The position numbers were made by a program, and so were the translations under genes. A stretch of 64,000 bases of DNA. Origin: Rheinheimera faecalis (GTDB lineage: Bacteria; Pseudomonadota; Gammaproteobacteria; Enterobacterales; Alteromonadaceae). The DNA lies in NCBI RefSeq assembly GCF_021290965.1, contig NZ_JAJOYT010000013.1, forward strand, positions 56,453 to 120,452, written 5' to 3'. Every line of letters starts with the position of its first letter. Within the stretch, counting starts at the first letter, position 1. Shown here one piece after another: positions 62,832 to 64,000 of this stretch. The notes beneath the pieces are model-generated. The model did no database searches and was not told the DNA's origin. It saw only the letters and a program-made list of their open reading frames with translations.

Positions 62832-63512
62832 ATGAAAAAATTCGATCCAGAAATGTACACTATATCAATACAAAAATCGCTTATTGATGGTGAATTTCTT
62901 TATATTGCAAAGGTCTTAGAAATTCCTGATATTTGTGAGTTTTCTGATACAGAGTCACATGCGAGAGAGCTGGCGCTTGATACAATATCAACTGCATATG
63001 ATATGTATGAGAGTGAAGGAGCAATATTTCCTCCTCCATTCACGCCAAATGTAGATGAAGAAGTCTCTGGAAGAATAACTCTTAGAATGCAGAAGTCATT
63101 ACATAAGTCAGTAATTGAAGCGTCAAAGAGAGATAACGTAAGTGTAAATCAATACATAAATGTTTGTTTAGCAAAACATACTGAACATACTACTTCTTTA
63201 TACGAAATTACAAAGCTTAGTAAACAGCTAATTAATATACATGAATCAGTTGCTTCTTTAGCTCGCATAGTTAATAAAGATCATTTTATTTCTTCGGCCA
63301 ATCACCCGAAAATTATAGAACCTGCTCTAATCGGGTCTCAAAGTCATAGAAGAGTTTTTGCATTCAATCCATATAGCCATGATGAAACGGAAAATAATGA
63401 AATTGGTATAGAATATGGCGCGTCAACTGAGGAATCATACACTTACATTACTGATCAACCAGCAAAATTCCAAATAGTTGACACAATTAAAAAGAGACTA
63501 TGTCATTCATGA
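62832..63512 (+). CDS. hicB: HicB-like antitoxin with long C-terminal extension
   Basis: Antitoxin of 226 aa. The N-terminal HicB fold (YTISIQKSLIDGEFLYIAKV, then LEIPDICEFSDTESHARELA) should cover the toxin. A ribbon-helix-helix domain follows (GRITLRMQKSLHKSVIEASK, then VSVNQYINVCL), typical of DNA-binding HicB. Usual HicB proteins end here, at about 115-140 aa. This one has a further 100 residues with aromatic and basic patches (SHRRVFAFNPYSH, YTYITDQPAKFQIV), the kind of segment SecB-like chaperones bind. The ATG at 62832 is preferred over the upstream TTG, although it lacks a good ribosome-binding site and may rely on coupling with hicA. The next gene overlaps it. Confidence 0.72.
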   Translation: MKKFDPEMYTISIQKSLIDGEFLYIAKVLEIPDICEFSDTESHARELALDTISTAYDMYESEGAIFPPPFTPNVDEEVSGRITLRMQKSLHKSVIEASKRDNVSVNQYINVCLAKHTEHTTSLYEITKLSKQLINIHESVASLARIVNKDHFISSANHPKIIEPALIGSQSHRRVFAFNPYSHDETENNEIGIEYGASTEESYTYITDQPAKFQIVDTIKKRLCHS

Positions 63513-63946
63513 GTGATGTATCAAGCATATTTAGAATAAAAGAGAGCTCCTTGATAAAAAGTAGCTTTGAACTAAGAGATAAAGAAAGAGCGAAAACAGG
63601 GGGGTCATTAGATTTTCATAATGAAGTTGAAATCCATGATGACGAGAACTGTGAGTTCTTGGAGATAGTATTAACAATGACAGTAACAGGTATGCAAGAA
63701 GATGATGTTATGTTTATTGTTATGTCATCTTATAGCTGCCTTCTTGAAGTTGTAAACAAAAAACGCTATAAAAGGCTAGTCGACTTTGACAAAGCTACAT
63801 TTGGCGTTCGTCACATTTATCCTTTGCTGAGACAAGACGTAATATCAACACTAGCAAAAGCAGGTATGGGACACGTGCCTCTTCCCTTTGATACAAGATT
63901 TGTTACGTCAAGCGTTGAGAACACAACTAATCCAGAGGAAGAATAA
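63509..63946 (+). CDS. SecB-like chaperone of a toxin-antitoxin-chaperone module
   Basis: Protein of about 145 aa, close to SecB length (155). The middle LEIVLTMTVTGMQEDDVMFI matches the SecB strand pair (VVLRVTVTA...). The second half FGVRHIYPLLRQDVISTLAK, then AGMGHVPLPFDTRF, parallels the SecB end ([21 protein letters not shown], then LAPVNFD). The acidic tail NPEEE also fits. It follows hicB with an ATGA overlap (63509); an ATG at 63500 is also in frame. Solitary housekeeping secB genes normally sit near grxC-gpsA; this copy, tied to HicAB, is expected to stabilise the antitoxin. Similarity is remote, so a search is needed to settle it. Confidence 0.7.
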   Translation: MSDVSSIFRIKESSLIKSSFELRDKERAKTGGSLDFHNEVEIHDDENCEFLEIVLTMTVTGMQEDDVMFIVMSSYSCLLEVVNKKRYKRLVDFDKATFGVRHIYPLLRQDVISTLAKAGMGHVPLPFDTRFVTSSVENTTNPEEE

Positions 63947-64000
63947 TTGAAGCCAAGAATAGATTTAGTTACTGAAAAACATAATGTTTCTATCTATTCA
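63947..64000 (+). CDS. Start of a further open frame, cut by the window end
   Basis: Directly after the chaperone stop (TAA) an open frame starts with TTG and reads MKPRIDLVTEKHNVSIYS up to the last base. GAGGA lies about 8 bases upstream, so it is probably translated as the fourth gene of the operon. Only 18 codons are visible and the product cannot be named. Confidence 0.4.
   Translation, partial: MKPRIDLVTEKHNVSIYS

Overview
The window looks like chromosome of a gammaproteobacterium of the Alteromonadales/Chromatiales type, most like Rheinheimera or a near relative. This is inferred from the gene set: long-Q-loop cytochrome bd with cydX, the smpB-ratA-ratB-bamE-recN-nadK-grpE neighbourhood, oadGAB, pqiABC and a GlyGly-CTERM subtilase. 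No rRNA gene is present to fix the genus. Genes are dense and evenly spaced up to about 61.4 kb. The last 2 kb, behind the tmRNA gene, is AT-rich and looks acquired.

Layout. 0-2.9 kb: TolC-type outer-membrane lipoprotein and a Tat-exported multicopper oxidase (copper defence). 3.2-5.0 kb: secreted subtilisin with a PPC domain. 5.1-8.0 kb: copA-cueR, divergent from copZ, with two CueR/MerR-type 19-bp-spacer promoters. 8.1-8.9 kb: yeeZ. 9.1-15.3 kb: cydAB, the 38-aa cydX, and cydDC, behind an FNR-like box. 15.6-18.9 kb: porin, small PstS-like periplasmic protein and chemoreceptor. 18.9-28.7 kb: arabinan utilisation locus with four GH43 proteins, a GPH symporter and a GH127 beta-L-arabinofuranosidase. 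A repeated TTGTA(T/A)TACAA palindrome lies in front of the genes, and an ERIC-like palindrome sits in one leader. 28.7-33.0 kb: ubiF, a peroxiredoxin-like protein and aguB-aguA (agmatine to putrescine). 33.2-37.2 kb: 1319-aa subtilase with a GlyGly-CTERM tail. 37.6-42.2 kb: PpiC, GNAT, RhlE, GIY-YIG, AEC and HPP proteins and a TetR regulator with paired operators. 42.2-44.0 kb: SPFH protein, ribbon-helix-helix protein and an HTH/receiver-like regulator. 44.0-47.8 kb: tyrS, M23 peptidase, anmK. 47.8-51.0 kb: oadGAB sodium pump. 51.3-54.9 kb: pqiABC. 55.1-61.5 kb: hrcA-grpE under a sigma32-type promoter, nadK, LexA-controlled recN, bamE, ratAB and smpB. 61.6-62.0 kb: ssrA.

The region after ssrA is the most unusual part. 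A run of short hairpins is followed by HicA-like toxin, C-terminally extended HicB-like antitoxin and SecB-like chaperone genes. They are packed as one operon, with a further open frame running off the window. This is the layout expected of a toxin-antitoxin-chaperone (TAC) module, here of HicAB type and placed behind tmRNA, a classic integration site.

Functional themes are copper detoxification, oxygen-limited respiration, plant cell-wall arabinan degradation (secreted endo-enzymes, a surface exo-enzyme, symport, cytosolic exo-enzyme), putrescine synthesis, envelope maintenance, and protein-quality and ribosome-rescue functions (HrcA/GrpE, SmpB/tmRNA, SecB-like TAC). Calls are based on reading translated sequences and motifs; no database search was run.
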